From Bemisia tabaci (Eukaryota; Arthropoda; Insecta; Hemiptera; Aleyrodidae): a DNA stretch of 64,000 nucleotides. The position numbers and the translations under genes were made by a program. This document shows positions 1 through 9,942 of this stretch, in pieces (position 1 is the first letter of the stretch; the number at the start of each line of letters is the position of its first letter). The notes beneath the pieces were generated by a model. That model had not been told where the DNA came from, did no database searches, and saw only the letters and a list, made by a program, of their open reading frames with translations. The stretch covers positions 13,529,501 to 13,593,500 of the forward strand of contig NC_092798.1 in the NCBI RefSeq assembly GCF_918797505.1, given 5' to 3'.

Positions 1-745
1 AGACCTGCCAGGCCATTCGAAAGAAGAAACAAGCGACCAAAAGGCGGAGGAAGAAGATACGACCGATACTGATTCAGCCAGTGACATGGAGGAAGGATCA
101 GATTGGGAAGATGCTCGTGAGGACGATCCGGAAGATAACAAGGGTCTCGATGATACCAAGCTTCTGGACTCGTACGTTGGATCTAATTTCGGGCCTATAT
201 CCTCGTCGTATTTTCGTGACATGATTTCGAACGTTGACAGTTTCGATCACGTCAACGGAGTCAGAGTGGGTCAAAACGGTGAATGGATGCTGGGTGACAA
301 ATCGATCCGGTTCGATAAGGATGATAATATGTTGATCGGCGACCAAACGTTCGCTCCGTCCAAGGGTCTTTTCGACCTCATTTTCAAACGTTCACCGCAA
401 GAGTACAGCACCGACGACTTGGAACAGTATAAAAAAGTTCTCGATTGACAAACGCTCACAGAAGATCTTACGTCGCGAGCAACCCGGTACGAGGGACGAG
501 AGCGAAAAAGTACAAAGATATCATCAAAAAACTTTATCCCAAAAACTACAAATTTACAAACCGGCTCCGGAATCTTCGTCCCGTTGGAGTCTAAACGCAC
601 TTACGTCTACTGGGACGACCCGAACGAGCTGGTCGAACGCCTCCTATTGTTGGTCGCTTCTTCTAGAAACGCCGGGAACACCGGTGTGGAGCGAGAGATT
701 CTAAGTATCGAGGAGGAGCTACGTGAAGCAGGCTACATCCGCTAG
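1..745 (+). pseudogene. DUF8207-like mobile-element/virus-derived gene, 3' part, frame-broken
   Basis: The frame is open from the left window edge, so the gene starts outside the window; an internal ATG lies at 86. The N-terminal part is very acidic. It is followed by a segment containing GLFDLIFKRSP and then DDLEQYKKVLD, after which a stop occurs at 446-448. Similarity continues in a different frame from about 448 to at most 591 (basic, KYKDIIKKL), then returns to the first frame by about 600 with YVYWDDPNELVERL and ends at TAG 743-745. This order resembles proteins I remember as DUF8207, which are common in arthropod mobile elements or virus-like insertions; that assignment is from memory. 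Two compensating frameshifts make it a decayed copy or the product of base-calling indels. The molecular function is unknown. Confidence 0.5.
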
Positions 746-751
746 GTCAAC

Positions 752-1141
752 ATGGGGTCCGTGGATAAATTCGGCAGACCGTTACCGCAGTCAGCCCTCG
801 GTACCGGAAAAAGCCTTCCCGTACTCGAGGGAATACGATTGGACTCGGACAAAAACTACACGGCGCTCAAGAAACGCATCAAGATGGTCGCGGATCCCGA
901 GGAAGAGTCCGACGCCGTCAACCTGTCTTGGCTGAACAAACGCCTCTACGAGCTAGAGAAACGGGTCGAGGCTAGCATCGAGAAGTCGCGTGAAACTCTA
1001 TTGACCGACTCTACCGACTTGAGATCCAGGGATGAATTGAAAATTCTGGAGGTTCCTGAAACCGCTCCTTCGGCTCGAGATGAATATTCAGTAGTGATGA
1101 TGGATACAGTGCCGGATATTAAAACGTACGACAAGCAGTGA
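752..1141 (+). CDS. Small fibre-like protein with DAVN motif and coiled-coil tail
   Basis: A 129-residue ORF starts at an ATG seven bases after the stop of the preceding gene, as expected for two genes of one compact element. The N-terminus (DKFGRPLP, residues 4-11) is followed at about residues 30-65 by an LDSDKNY...KKRIKMVADPEEESDAVNLSWLNKRLYELEKRVEA pattern, shown here only in its key parts: a DAVN motif of the type seen at the base of trimeric fibre or tail-fibre proteins, then a charged helix that could form a coiled coil. The C-terminal third is acidic and low in complexity. No catalytic motif is visible. I infer a structural protein of the same virus-like or Polinton-like element; a stand-alone arthropod gene is the alternative. 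Confidence 0.4.
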   Translation: MGSVDKFGRPLPQSALGTGKSLPVLEGIRLDSDKNYTALKKRIKMVADPEEESDAVNLSWLNKRLYELEKRVEASIEKSRETLLTDSTDLRSRDELKILEVPETAPSARDEYSVVMMDTVPDIKTYDKQ

Positions 1142-1496
1142 TGCAAGCCAGTCAGTGAGAAGAAATGGAACCCTTGCTTCTCGTTCCTGTGGTGATTCAT
1201 GTAAAATTTGACCGGCTGCTGAACAAGTGTACCGCGAGCCTCCTCTAGGACGCTGTCGTCCCACTCCACCGCTCTCTCTGTCACTCTCGTCCTTCCCAGA
1301 TCTGATGTAAAGACTATTATTTGGATTCGTGTAACCTATAACATCTTCAATTGTATCATTTTAATACGTTAATGAATGTAAATTTATAATTTTCGAGACT
1401 TTAATAAGTTAATGAATGTAAGTTTATAATTTTCACGAATTTAAAATGTTTATCATTTACTTACAGATAAATCCATGTAATCTTTTTTGTTTCAGA

Positions 1497-1502
1497 AATA
1501 AA
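1497..1502 (+). terminator. Poly(A) signal candidate
   Basis: AATAAA lies 356 bases past the stop of the 752-1141 ORF, within AT-rich sequence. The stretch 1142-1496 has no ORF of note and includes two similar 40-base AT-rich pieces (AATGTAAATTTATAATTTTC type) at 1374-1436. Confidence 0.3.
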
Positions 1503-1642
1503 AATTTCAAACGGAGCACTTTGTTTTCACGTTTATTTATCTGTTCAACTGGGTCGATTTAAGGTTAGGGGTGGTGCCTAAAGCTCCAACACCGGTGGGT
1601 AGGGAATTATTTGTAAGATTATTTTCACCGTTACGTTTCCGA

Positions 1643-1725
1643 AGATAGACTTGCTCGGTCGGTAGAGGCCCGGATTTCTAATCGAGTTCTTATCAGAACG
1701 GTCCGGGTTCGATTCTTAAGACGGC
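1643..1725 (+). repeat. tRNA-like relic (possible SINE head)
   Basis: An A-box-like segment (GCTCGGTCGGTAGAGG, 1653-1668) and a B-box-like GGTTCGATTC (1706-1715) are spaced as in a tRNA. TTTCTAATC between them looks like a tRNA-Arg(TCT) anticodon loop. The acceptor arms do not pair well, so this is a degenerate tRNA or a tRNA-derived SINE. It is followed by T-rich sequence at 1800-1900. Confidence 0.35.
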
Positions 1726-2114
1726 CGAGTCAATCTTTAAGTTTTCGAAATTTTATTCATGAATTTTAACGGCGTCTCGTCCATTAAGACACAAAAGTAT
1801 ATTTTCAGTTTTCTTCTTTTTTTCATTTTATTTATCTATTTTTATTTGTATTTATTTTTTATTCATTTCTTATTTTCTTTATTTTTATTTATTTAGGAAA
1901 ACCGTGAAATTACACCCGGGGGGCTGAACGGAGCGGCAACGTCGCAGAGATGAAGGAGTCACGAGGTGGCAACGTCGGGCAGGTTCGGAACTTGTTCCCG
2001 GTCGCACGAGAGAAAAGAGACCCGAACAGGTTCAGACTTGTCCGGCAGGCTCAGACTCGTTCGGACAGCGTTCGATCCGAGCGCGGATCTGCGCCTTTGA
2101 TGCAGGTTTAAACC

Positions 2115-2276
2115 GGTGGCGTGGCGTGAATGATCGATTGTCGATATCTCGCCATTTGAAGCTATGGTAAAGAATCGATTAGTACGGTGTTCGCTGCGAG
2201 CACCCTGATAATCGATCTTTTTTCATAGGTTTAAATGACAGATCAATCGATAAATCGCAAAGCACGCCACGCCACT
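2115..2276. repeat. MITE family D copy 1
   Basis: The element is bounded by GTGGCGTGGCGTG on the left and its complement CACGCCACGCCAC on the right. It contains several ATCGAT motifs and a CCATTTGAAGC / GGTTTAAATG pair. Related copies lie near 14170, 14853, 25391 and 26344. Confidence 0.7.
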
Positions 2277-2430
2277 GGACTTTAAACTTGGTCGCACCCT
2301 GAACGGCGGCCGGAGGAGGAGTTGACAGAAGATCACCTGAATCGGCGCGGGAAAATCAAAGAGCGGGTGGGATGACGTCATTCATTTGAGGGGGGGTGTA
2401 GAGGTTAGGCTAGGTAAACGCCGTCCTCTC

Positions 2431-2734
2431 GTAAGGTATGCAACCCGCGTATTAGCGCCTTACTTCCGTAAGGTATGCAACCCGCATGTTAACGCCTGGA
2501 GTATGTAAGGTATGCAACCCGCATTTCCGGAGATTCGTGAGGAATGCACATCGCAAATCATCGTTGAGCACCGGCGAGGTGCGCGACCAACATAGGACGC
2601 CTCCCGTCCGTAAGGTATGCAACCCGCATTTCATGGGAGTCGTGAGGGCTGCACATCGCAAATTATCGCTGAGCACCGGCGAAGTGAGGGACCAACATAG
2701 GACGCCTCCCGTCCGTAAGGTATGCAACCCGCAT
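2431..2734 (+). repeat. Tandem repeats of a GTAAGGTATGCAACCCGC core (37- and 105-bp periods)
   Basis: The core GTAAGGTATGCAACCCGCAT starts at 2431, 2468, 2505, 2610 and 2715. Spacing is therefore 37, 37, 105 and 105 bases. The two 105-bp units share a second block, GCACATCGCAAATYATCG followed by GAGCACCGGCG. The array runs directly into a TTAGG tract. ORFs seen here on both strands are by-products of the repetition. Confidence 0.85.
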
Positions 2735-2782
2735 ATCTGCACCTTAGGTCGGCGAGGCACGCAACCCGCGACTGAAATGGAC

Positions 2783-2925
2783 TTAGGTTAGGTTAGGTTA
2801 GGTTAGGTTAGGTTAGGTTAGGTCGGGTTGGGTTGGGTTAGGTTAGGTTAGGTTAGGTTAGGTCACACGGCAACGCTGTACTTGGGTTAGGTCACACGGC
2901 AACACTGAACTTAGGTTAGGTTACA
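2783..2925 (+). repeat. Interstitial TTAGG-type tract
   Basis: About 16 units of TTAGG/TTGGG are nearly uninterrupted from 2783 to 2863. They are followed by two CACACGGCAACRCTG insertions separated by further TTAGG units. TTAGG is the ancestral insect telomere repeat. The tract lies inside a window with other DNA on both sides, so it is interstitial here. Confidence 0.8.
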
Positions 2926-3666
2926 TTTCGATATCTCAGGTGGCCGCAAATCGGCATTTCCACTCTACTTATACTATTTCCCATATCAAAACAAATTATA
3001 AAAAATACAGTGAAATCAGCTCTTTGCACTTTCAGATAAAGCAGTTAAAAAATTGCATGCAAATTCTCCATTCCATAACATTATTTTATTCTGCTTATTG
3101 GGGGTGGCTCTCCGATAAATGATAGTTTTCGTAAAATAAGGCCCTGTTTCCGTAGGATATTACACATGTTATTGGTTTGTTTGTCTTTTATTACTTAGTT
3201 ACTTCAATATCCATAGTTAATCGTGTCGGTCGTGTGTGATGAGAATTTCCTCGCCTAGAAGTGCTGCTGGGATTATGCAACACCGAGCGAATTTAATGGA
3301 ATATGAGCTGAGTTCGTGCAACAAAATAATATTATCCTTCCGATATTGGTTCTTTTTTCCCAGTTTCCCGGAAAAAAAGTCGAGCATCCGTGTTTAATAT
3401 TCATTTCACCACGGGTCACATACGAAGTGGACGCACCGATGCAAAAGCGGTTAATCTGCATTTCGTTTGAGAGAGAACTATTTGTTCGGGGATGAATTTG
3501 ATTCGAGAGCTGGCATTTCGGGAATCAGTCGCACTAAATTTTATGGGGAGATCTGTGAAGAGGAAAAACTGGATTCGTCGTGGAAAATAGGGGTGAAAAC
3601 TAGGGGCTTCAGAGAGATTCACCGATGGAACTGTTGACTGTTGCCTCTCAAAGATCGTCATGGCCT
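2926..3666. other. Stretch without recognisable gene
   Basis: AT-rich DNA with only short ORFs, none with a recognisable domain and none supported by splice or promoter context. I see no inverted or tandem repeat of note. Confidence 0.5.
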
Positions 3667-3940
3667 GGTTACACGCTCAAATTTCCGTCAAATTCCGATC
3701 AAAATGATGACCAAGATGGCGGTCGAGAGTTATCTAGATTGATGAGTAAAATTAATTAAAACAGCTTGTTGATTGAAATAAGCATGAAATAAGTACGTTT
3801 GTGTGGAAATCAGATAAAGGATGAGCCCCACAGTTCCATCATCTACCATCAAATTTTTGCAGGCCGCAGAAAATTGATGGTAGATGGTGCGCACCAGTCA
3901 CCATTTGATCGGAAATTGATGGGAATTTGAGCGTGTAACC
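3667..3940. repeat. Foldback MITE, GGTTACACGCTCAAATTTCC termini
   Basis: The left end GGTTACACGCTCAAATTTCC pairs with GGAAATTGATGGGAATTTGAGCGTGTAACC at the right end with a short internal offset. The 274-bp element has no coding capacity. Confidence 0.7.
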
Positions 3941-4238
3941 AGCACATCAGCCTGACTATAGTCGGGAGTAAGATATATCTTGGAAGGCAACCAATGAGTT
4001 CGGGACACATCACAGATCAGGTCTAGAGATTTTCGAGAAATTCCGTGCAGAAATGACTGAGAAAATGGAGAATTAGTGCCAGTTTGTGCGTGGGCTGGAC
4101 GCTTCAAAGATGAAAATATTTCCCATTACATAAACGAGCATAGTTTCGTCTTGGTAGCACATGCAAAGCAGAGACTTCCGTCCCTTGATAAACATTCCAA
4201 TCCCTGCCTTTATCCGTTTGCAGGGGACATTAGAACCT

Positions 4239-4366
4239 TTGCAATAAGGAACCACTATTTCTGGCTCATTTTAGATACAAAATATATGCCATTGGTTTCC
4301 CTATGCAGAAAGGAGATTTTATAGAAGGACCAGAGATAGTGGTTCTTTATTGCAAAATGTAATCCA
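4239..4366. repeat. Foldback element, variant of family G
   Basis: TTGCAATAAGGAACCACTATTTCTGG on the left is mirrored by the complement of AGAGATAGTGGTTCTTTATTGCAA on the right. The same variant recurs at 25079-25218, nested in another element. Confidence 0.6.
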
Positions 4367-5015
4367 TTTACAGTCTCAGCACGATGAAAAATAAACGAGA
4401 AAGCTCGGAATTCCCGGCTGCACGACACGACTCAATCAGTACGGACATGAATAGAGCAATAACGTCTCCATCACGCAGTATAGTTGCATCGAAACATTCG
4501 ACAAAAATTCGAGGGAACGCTTTCGTAAATGCTGACGTGGACAAATTTCGCTACACCGTTTCGTTCCCGCGTCCGCGTCATCTGCATACGAAAGTTCCGC
4601 CAGCTGTTGGAGCCATCTTTCTACTCCATTGCTTATCCTTCGGGTCGCGGAGTGAAGTTTCGCGCGTCTGAGGGTAACGCTTTTGCGGCACTCAACTTGG
4701 CCAATAATTTGCGACTCCGCGACACTTACGACTGGCAAGTGCCATTGAGCACTTTTAAGTTGGATAACCAGCGCGCGACGCTACCCTATCGCGCCGCACA
4801 CAGGGAGGTAAAAATCGGTCTTGGAACCGGATAGAGTACGTGCGGGCGTGTTGGTAATTTTGAGGTTTGGAATATGAGCCAGTAAACCGACAGAAGAAGA
4901 ATTTTGAGGTTAGGTCATGAGACTCTTGGGGCCCAAAAAGGCAGCCAACCTATGAATTCAAAGTACCCAAGGCGATATATTATTCCAATTGTTGCGAGCC
5001 GTCGTTTGTAAAATA
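4367..5015. other. Stretch without recognisable gene
   Basis: A slightly GC-richer patch (4530-4830) is open in overlapping frames on both strands, but the translations show no known motif. I would not call a gene. Confidence 0.4.
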
Positions 5016-5243
5016 CACTGGAAAAAAAAAACACATGAAATCTAGAGTCTAGACTCTTGAAAACATTGACAAGAAAAAATACTCTTGATTTAATCGGATT
5101 TTTGCTAGAATCAAAACGAAACCCGCTTAAATTAAGAGGCTTGGTTCTTGATTTAAGCTAGATTCTGATTGAATCAAAAGTATTTTTTCTTGTCGATGTT
5201 TTTAAGAATCTGGACTCTACATCCAATGTGTTTTTTTCCAGTG
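5016..5243. repeat. MITE family A copy 1 (CACTGG snapback)
   Basis: Family A is an almost fully palindromic element of about 230 bp. It starts CACTGGAAAAAA, continues with GGATCTAGAGTCCAGACTCT and ACAAGAAAAAATACTCTTGA, and returns through the complement to CCAGTG. Copies here read as ORFs on both strands, which explains many spurious frames. This copy is flanked by TA on each side (5014-5015, 5244-5245). Confidence 0.9.
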
Positions 5244-5244
5244 T

Positions 5245-5890
5245 ACAATATAAAAGCTCGCTAAGTGGTAGTTCCACTTAGCTAGTTAACACGAAACGCC
5301 GATTAAGTCGACATTTTTTTCGCTAATAGTTAGAAATAGTATTCAGGCAATATTTGTGGTTCGAAACGTCAAACCCACTAGAGAAAGCAAATAAGGCGAC
5401 TTATTACAACATGTCTTTGACTCATTTAACATTCGAATCCTCACACAACGTTCTTCCGCAGCACAGCAAATAATCAACCATACTGCCGTGTTACCGAGGA
5501 GAATCAAAAATAAAGTTTTGAAAAAATAGAGTACCTACTTTCTTCGGAAAATACACTTAAATAGACTCAGTAACGCCTGAGCGGGATATTCCACAAAAAA
5601 TCCGCCGTTCTTTGTAAGATTCCCACAAAAATCATCCAAAAAACTAATAGAAATCGTTTTAAAAATAAAAAATCGAAAAATTACTTATCCAAATATAATA
5701 AAAGGGCCTTCCTCATTTGCACGTTAAGTATGAGAGTTATCTTTTGCATGCTTTTGAAGTTGCATTTTGGAACACAATAAACGGGTTTTGAGATTAGAAA
5801 TTGGCAGATAAAGTCACCATTTCACTTAATCATATGAGCTCTCTGGCGGAATAATACCCTTCATGGCTGTTTTGTCTGAAACAAATACTA
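5245..5890. other. Stretch without recognisable gene
   Basis: AT-rich sequence. A GAAACGTCAAACCCAC...GCAAATAAGG piece at about 5360-5395 resembles the interior of the 59689-59986 element. Nothing else is supported. Confidence 0.4.
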
Positions 5891-6117
5891 CACTGAAAAA
5901 AAAACACATTGGATCTAGAGTCCAGACTCTGAAAAACATCGACAAGAAAAAATACTCTTGATTCAATCAGATTTAAGCTTGAATCAAGAACCAAGCCTCT
6001 TAATTTGAGCGGGTTTCCTTTTGATTTAAGCTTAAATCTGATTGAATCATGAGTCCTTTTCCTTGTCAATGTTTTCAAGAGTCTGGACTCTAGATCCAAT
6101 GTGTTTTTTTTTCAGTG
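5891..6117. repeat. MITE family A copy 2
   Basis: CACTG...CAGTG ends with an exact TA on both sides (5889-5890, 6118-6119). The left arm reads CACTGAAAAA rather than CACTGGAAAA. Confidence 0.9.
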
Positions 6118-6428
6118 TAGGATAGATTTCACGTAACGCACGTTATAATTCTTGGAAGATGCTGATGAAATGCAAAAGCAAATTTGAAAACCAGAATAGG
6201 AGGTAATTTCGAAGAGAGAACTGATAAGGTAAGATTCAGCAAGATTGAATTGAGTAATACACTTAGGTGAGTCAGCAGAAAGTGAATGAAATAGAAAAAC
6301 CTCGGGCACACAAATTGCGGTGCGGATGGTTTTGACTCTAGATTAATGAAAACTGCTTAAAGGCATCGGGCAGCGATTGAATTAGATCAGCGTTGTCAAA
6401 TTACGAAAAAAAATCTGCTCGTGAACTT

Positions 6429-6978
6429 AATGGACCACTAGACAAGGTACGAATTTAAGAAATCTGATACATGTTTCTTAACCAGAATTTCACGTAGAAC
6501 ACGATTAGCGCAACAAATATTGCTGAAACTAACTCCTAACGAAGATTTCAACGTTTTTATTTCACATTGGCTACGAGGAATTTGAACTGCCCGCTCACAA
6601 GAAACTCAAAGCTCTACTCGAGTCAAATCGCGCGCTACAACGGTTTCAGCAAGCTTCTCCATCGAGCAATGTTCATTTCCCATTAAATGTTGTTCAAACC
6701 ACAAGAAATTTGCTATAGCTGAGCCAAACCGTCAAGATTGAGGTTTCCACATTTTTATATTGCAGAGACTATCATGATGAACGTTTAGCGCGCGATGTGA
6801 ATCACGTAGAGGATTGAGTTTTCATGAGCGGGCGGTTTGAATTCACGCATCATGAATCATTAAATATCTTCGTAAGGATTTCGGTAACTTTTGCTATGCG
6901 CATCGCATTTTACGTAAAATTTTGGTTCAGAAATATGTATCAGAATGCTGAAATTCGTACCTAGTCTAGTGGTCCATT
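6429..6978. repeat. Long foldback element, family H copy 1
   Basis: A 550-bp element begins AATGGACCACTAGACAAGG and ends in the complement. Subterminal CTGATACATGTTTCTTAACC is mirrored on the right. A second copy lies at 19352-19901, and loose ends occur near 33875 and 61965. There is no coding capacity. Confidence 0.75.
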
Positions 6979-7502
6979 TTCCTTTTCTTCTTGAAAATAC
7001 GAAAATTAATTTTTCTAGACTGTCCCTTTTCATTTGCGGGATGCTTTAGATTAGCTTCTCTTTCCGGAAGAGTAAGGGAATAGTTGTAAGTTTTACTATG
7101 ATTGACTACTGACAAGAGTAAATTTTATAACAAAATTCGCAATACAAAAATTTGAATACAAAATTCGCTGTTTCTCTTACTTGACACGCAAAAACTCAAG
7201 GTAGTTCTTGGTAGTCCTCAAGGTAGCCTTGAGGAATTCTGATTCAAAATTGAATACAGAAAAGTCCATCACATCTATCGACTCAACCTCCTGTCCTCTG
7301 TCTTCAGACATAATAATTGACCAACAATGTTCGAAGCTTTGGCAACATTGGATACATGATCGCCAGGTGCTGAGTTGAGTCTTGGTCCCTGCAGGGGTCA
7401 CTGACCCGTTCTCCTCCAGAGAACTTACAAGTGCCATGCACGGGTCTTTTCTTGCCCTCCCCAAATGCACTTCTTCACTTCGGTGACATAGTGTGAGATC
7501 AG
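6979..7502. other. Stretch without recognisable gene
   Basis: No repeat or domain-bearing ORF recognised. A minus-strand ORF covering 7177-7542 runs into the neighbouring MITE and has no recognisable motif. Confidence 0.4.
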
Positions 7503-7657
7503 AGGCAGATCCAGCAATTTGGCAACACCGGATTTCCTCCATTTAAAGTTATGTTAAATAATCGATTCTTGTCGGAGCACTTGCCCCCTCTAAGAATCGA
7601 TACATTTCCATAGGTTAAATGGAGAAAAGCAACGTCGCCAATTTGCTGGATCCGCCA
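7503..7657. repeat. MITE family C copy 1
   Basis: Termini are of the type GGCGGATCCAGCAAATTGGC / complement, with an inner ATCGATT...AATCGAT pair and CTCCATTTAAA / TTTAAATGGAG. Other copies are at 23580, 32292 and 35981. Confidence 0.7.
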
Positions 7658-8249
7658 ATGGGTGAGATTCATTAAAATTATACACAAGCGTTCACTGTGT
7701 TCTATGGGTCTTATTGTTACACTGAGAAAAGAAGTTCGGTCGTGTAAATCATGGTGAGTGACTCTGTAGATCGCGACCACATTAGTCGAATTGATCTTTC
7801 AATGCGAACAAAACTTCAAAGAGAGATCGGTTACACGGCTCAATAATCTGGTTTATTGAGGGACGAAATAATGAGGTCGATAAGGAGCTCCACACTATCT
7901 TGCTCGAATTATATCCAGAATTTGTTTCAAAAAGTGCATTTTGAATTCACGCATGCGGTCAAACACTGCCTTCCGCGAAAAATGGCAATTCAAGTAAAAG
8001 AGAAAAAATGTTGAATAAGAAGGCATTTAGGGTCACATTGTGTAATGAGAGTGCACAGAGACCACTGTATCTGGCTCACTTTTGAAACGACGTATTAAAT
8101 ATTAATGCAGGGTTAAGTGCGATTATAGACGAGTCAGACGTAGTGGTACATCACCGAAAAATTAAGTCCTCTCGTGCGTGATACTATGCACTTAAAAGTT
8201 ATACTTCAAGCAATGCAGAATATATAAAAGTAAAATAAATAATAAGATA
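7658..8249. other. Stretch without recognisable gene
   Basis: No supported feature. A GGTTACACGGCTCAATAATC piece at about 7829 is reminiscent of the 13496-13621 element. Confidence 0.4.
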
Positions 8250-8551
8250 CGAGGGGCGTTCAATAAGTAAGTATCCCCCCTCTCTAAAATCCATTAGAAT
8301 GGACCAATTTTAAAAAAACTTGAGCTCAAAATCTTCCTTAGGATATTTTGAGTTCAACAAAACAAACCGCAACAAAATCGGACTATGTGCGGCCGAACGC
8401 GAGCCGTTTGAACGCGCCAAGGTGCTCAACACTCCCGCCGAATCCGCGGGGATTTGAAGTTTGCTACAGGAGAAGGGCTTCTCTGCCTAAGCCTCAGTCG
8501 TTCATCACTGACGAAAAATCAAAGAAATTTTTGTAGAATAAGGGGTTTACC

Positions 8552-8722
8552 TCACTTCTCTACATAACCATCTCGATCCAAGCAGGTCTGATACTGAGAC
8601 CAAGAGAACAGCTTCTGGATGCCACGCGCGTGGAAGTCTTTCAGCTGACCGGGATGAAAGAGTGGACGGGTTATTTGACCCCTTCCACTGATTCAAAATT
8701 AACTCCTCCAAGTTCAGATTTC
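8552..8722 (-). pseudogene. Mariner transposase C-terminal fragment, left arm
   Basis: Minus-strand reading gives a tail with FHARGIQKL and, at the very end, DRDGYVEK followed by a stop whose complement is at 8552-8554. These are the usual last residues of mariner transposases. The catalytic core is absent, because the reading stops at the palindrome centre. Confidence 0.7.
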
Positions 8723-8771
8723 AGGAACGGGAATAAATGGTGGTCTGGTTTGCCATTTATTATCGTATCTG

Positions 8772-8942
8772 AAAACTGAACTCGGAGGAGTTAATTTTGA
8801 ATCAGTGGAAGAGGTCAAACAACCCGTCCACTCTTTCATCCCCGGTCAGCTGAAAGACTTCCACGCGCGTGGCATCCAGAAGCTGTTCTCTTGGTCTCAG
8901 TATCAGACCTGCTTGGATCGAGATGGTTATGTGGAGATGTGA
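8772..8942 (+). pseudogene. Mariner transposase C-terminal fragment, right arm
   Basis: An open frame contains LGGVNFESVEEV, then FHARGIQKL, and ends DRDGYVEM at TGA 8940-8942. It mirrors the left-arm fragment, with K changed to M before the stop. There is no catalytic domain, so the element cannot move itself. Confidence 0.7.
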
Positions 8943-9454
8943 GGTAAACCCCTTATTCTACAAAAATTTCTTTGATTTTTCGTCAGTGATGAACGACTGA
9001 GGCTTAGGCAGAGAAGCCCTTCTCCTGTAGCAAACTTCAAATCCCCGCGGATTCGGCGGGAGCGTTGAGCACCTTGGCGCGTTCAAACGGCTCGCGTTCG
9101 GCCGCACACAGTCCGATTTTGTTGCGGTTTGTTTTGTTGAACTCAAAATATCCTAAGGAAGATTTTGAGCTCAAGTTTTTTTTAAAATTGGTCCATTCTA
9201 ATGGATTTTAGAGAGGTGGGATACTTACTTATTGAACGCCCCTCGTAATCATTTAAAAGAATTGAAAGCTTCTAGTTGATTTGTGGAGCTAAATTTCGTT
9301 CTATATATTTTTAGTGAATACGAATTTGCTGACGAGATGTTAGTCAACTAACGGTTTTTCACACATTTTTGTATCAATGCTAGCGAGAAACTTAGTCGCA
9401 GAGTTCGGTGCGGATAAAGTGTGTATACATTCATACATCCGAAGTATTACGAGT

Positions 9455-9602
9455 TATGATTGTAGAGAAAAGAGTAGCCAATGTGTTATATGTGTATTCA
9501 CTTATTTGTTTAATAAAATATGCGCTGTATGATCATTTTTTAAATAAATAAATAAGTGAATACACATATATCACCTTGGCTACTCTTTTTTCTACAATCA
9601 TA
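9455..9602. repeat. Inverted repeat of about 50-bp arms
   Basis: TATGATTGTAGAGAAAAGAG and following bases are mirrored by CTCTTTTTTCTACAATCATA. The spacer is AT-rich (AAATAAATAAATA). TATTACGAGTTA occurs just left (about 9445) and again at about 9639, so the insertion may be larger than the arms. Confidence 0.65.
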
Positions 9603-9703
9603 TTTCAAAATGGTGTTACTAATGAACGATTTCATAAATATTACGAGTTAGTACTATTTTCATCCTGGACACTTAAATTAATACGACTTTTGCGTCGTCA
9701 TTT

Positions 9704-9942
9704 GGATTGCATTTTGCAAAAAGGAACCAAGAGCATCCGAATGTTGCTAGGATTGTGCAACTTACATTATTTGCAGTATAATTACTGAGGTCATGAAAAA
9801 TATTAGAATTACAAAGGTAATTTTCGACTTACATTTATAATTTATCGATTATTTTATAATTGTATCAACAAGGTAAAAAAAAAAATTGCACCATCCTAGG
9901 GAAATTGTAATGCTTTTTATTCCTTTATGCAAAATGCAATCC
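9704..9942. repeat. MITE family G copy 1
   Basis: Begins GGATTGCATTTTGCAAAAAG and ends in TGCAAAATGCAATCC. The subterminal GGATTGTGCAA is shared with copies at 54270 and 61022. Internal sequence is AT-rich and non-coding. Confidence 0.75.

Larger units (their letters stand above)
8250..9245. mobile_element. Palindromic (foldback) mariner derivative
   Basis: Two arms of about 490 bp are inverted copies of each other around a short loop at 8741-8751. Each arm ends in CGAGGGGCGTTCAATAAGTA, a mariner-type terminus. The insertion is flanked by TA on both sides (8248-8249, 9246-9247), the expected mariner target duplication. Each arm holds the C-terminal end of a mariner transposase reading outward. 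The arms are about 97% alike by eye. Confidence 0.85.

Noticed and set aside
2452..2791. 100-codon ORFs on both strands
   Set aside because: Products of the 37/105-bp tandem repeats.
8348..9146. Two identical-looking 62-codon ORFs starting MSSTKQ
   Set aside because: They are mirror-image readings in the non-coding part of the mariner arms; the genuine mariner tail is on other frames (8552-8722 minus, 8772-8942 plus).
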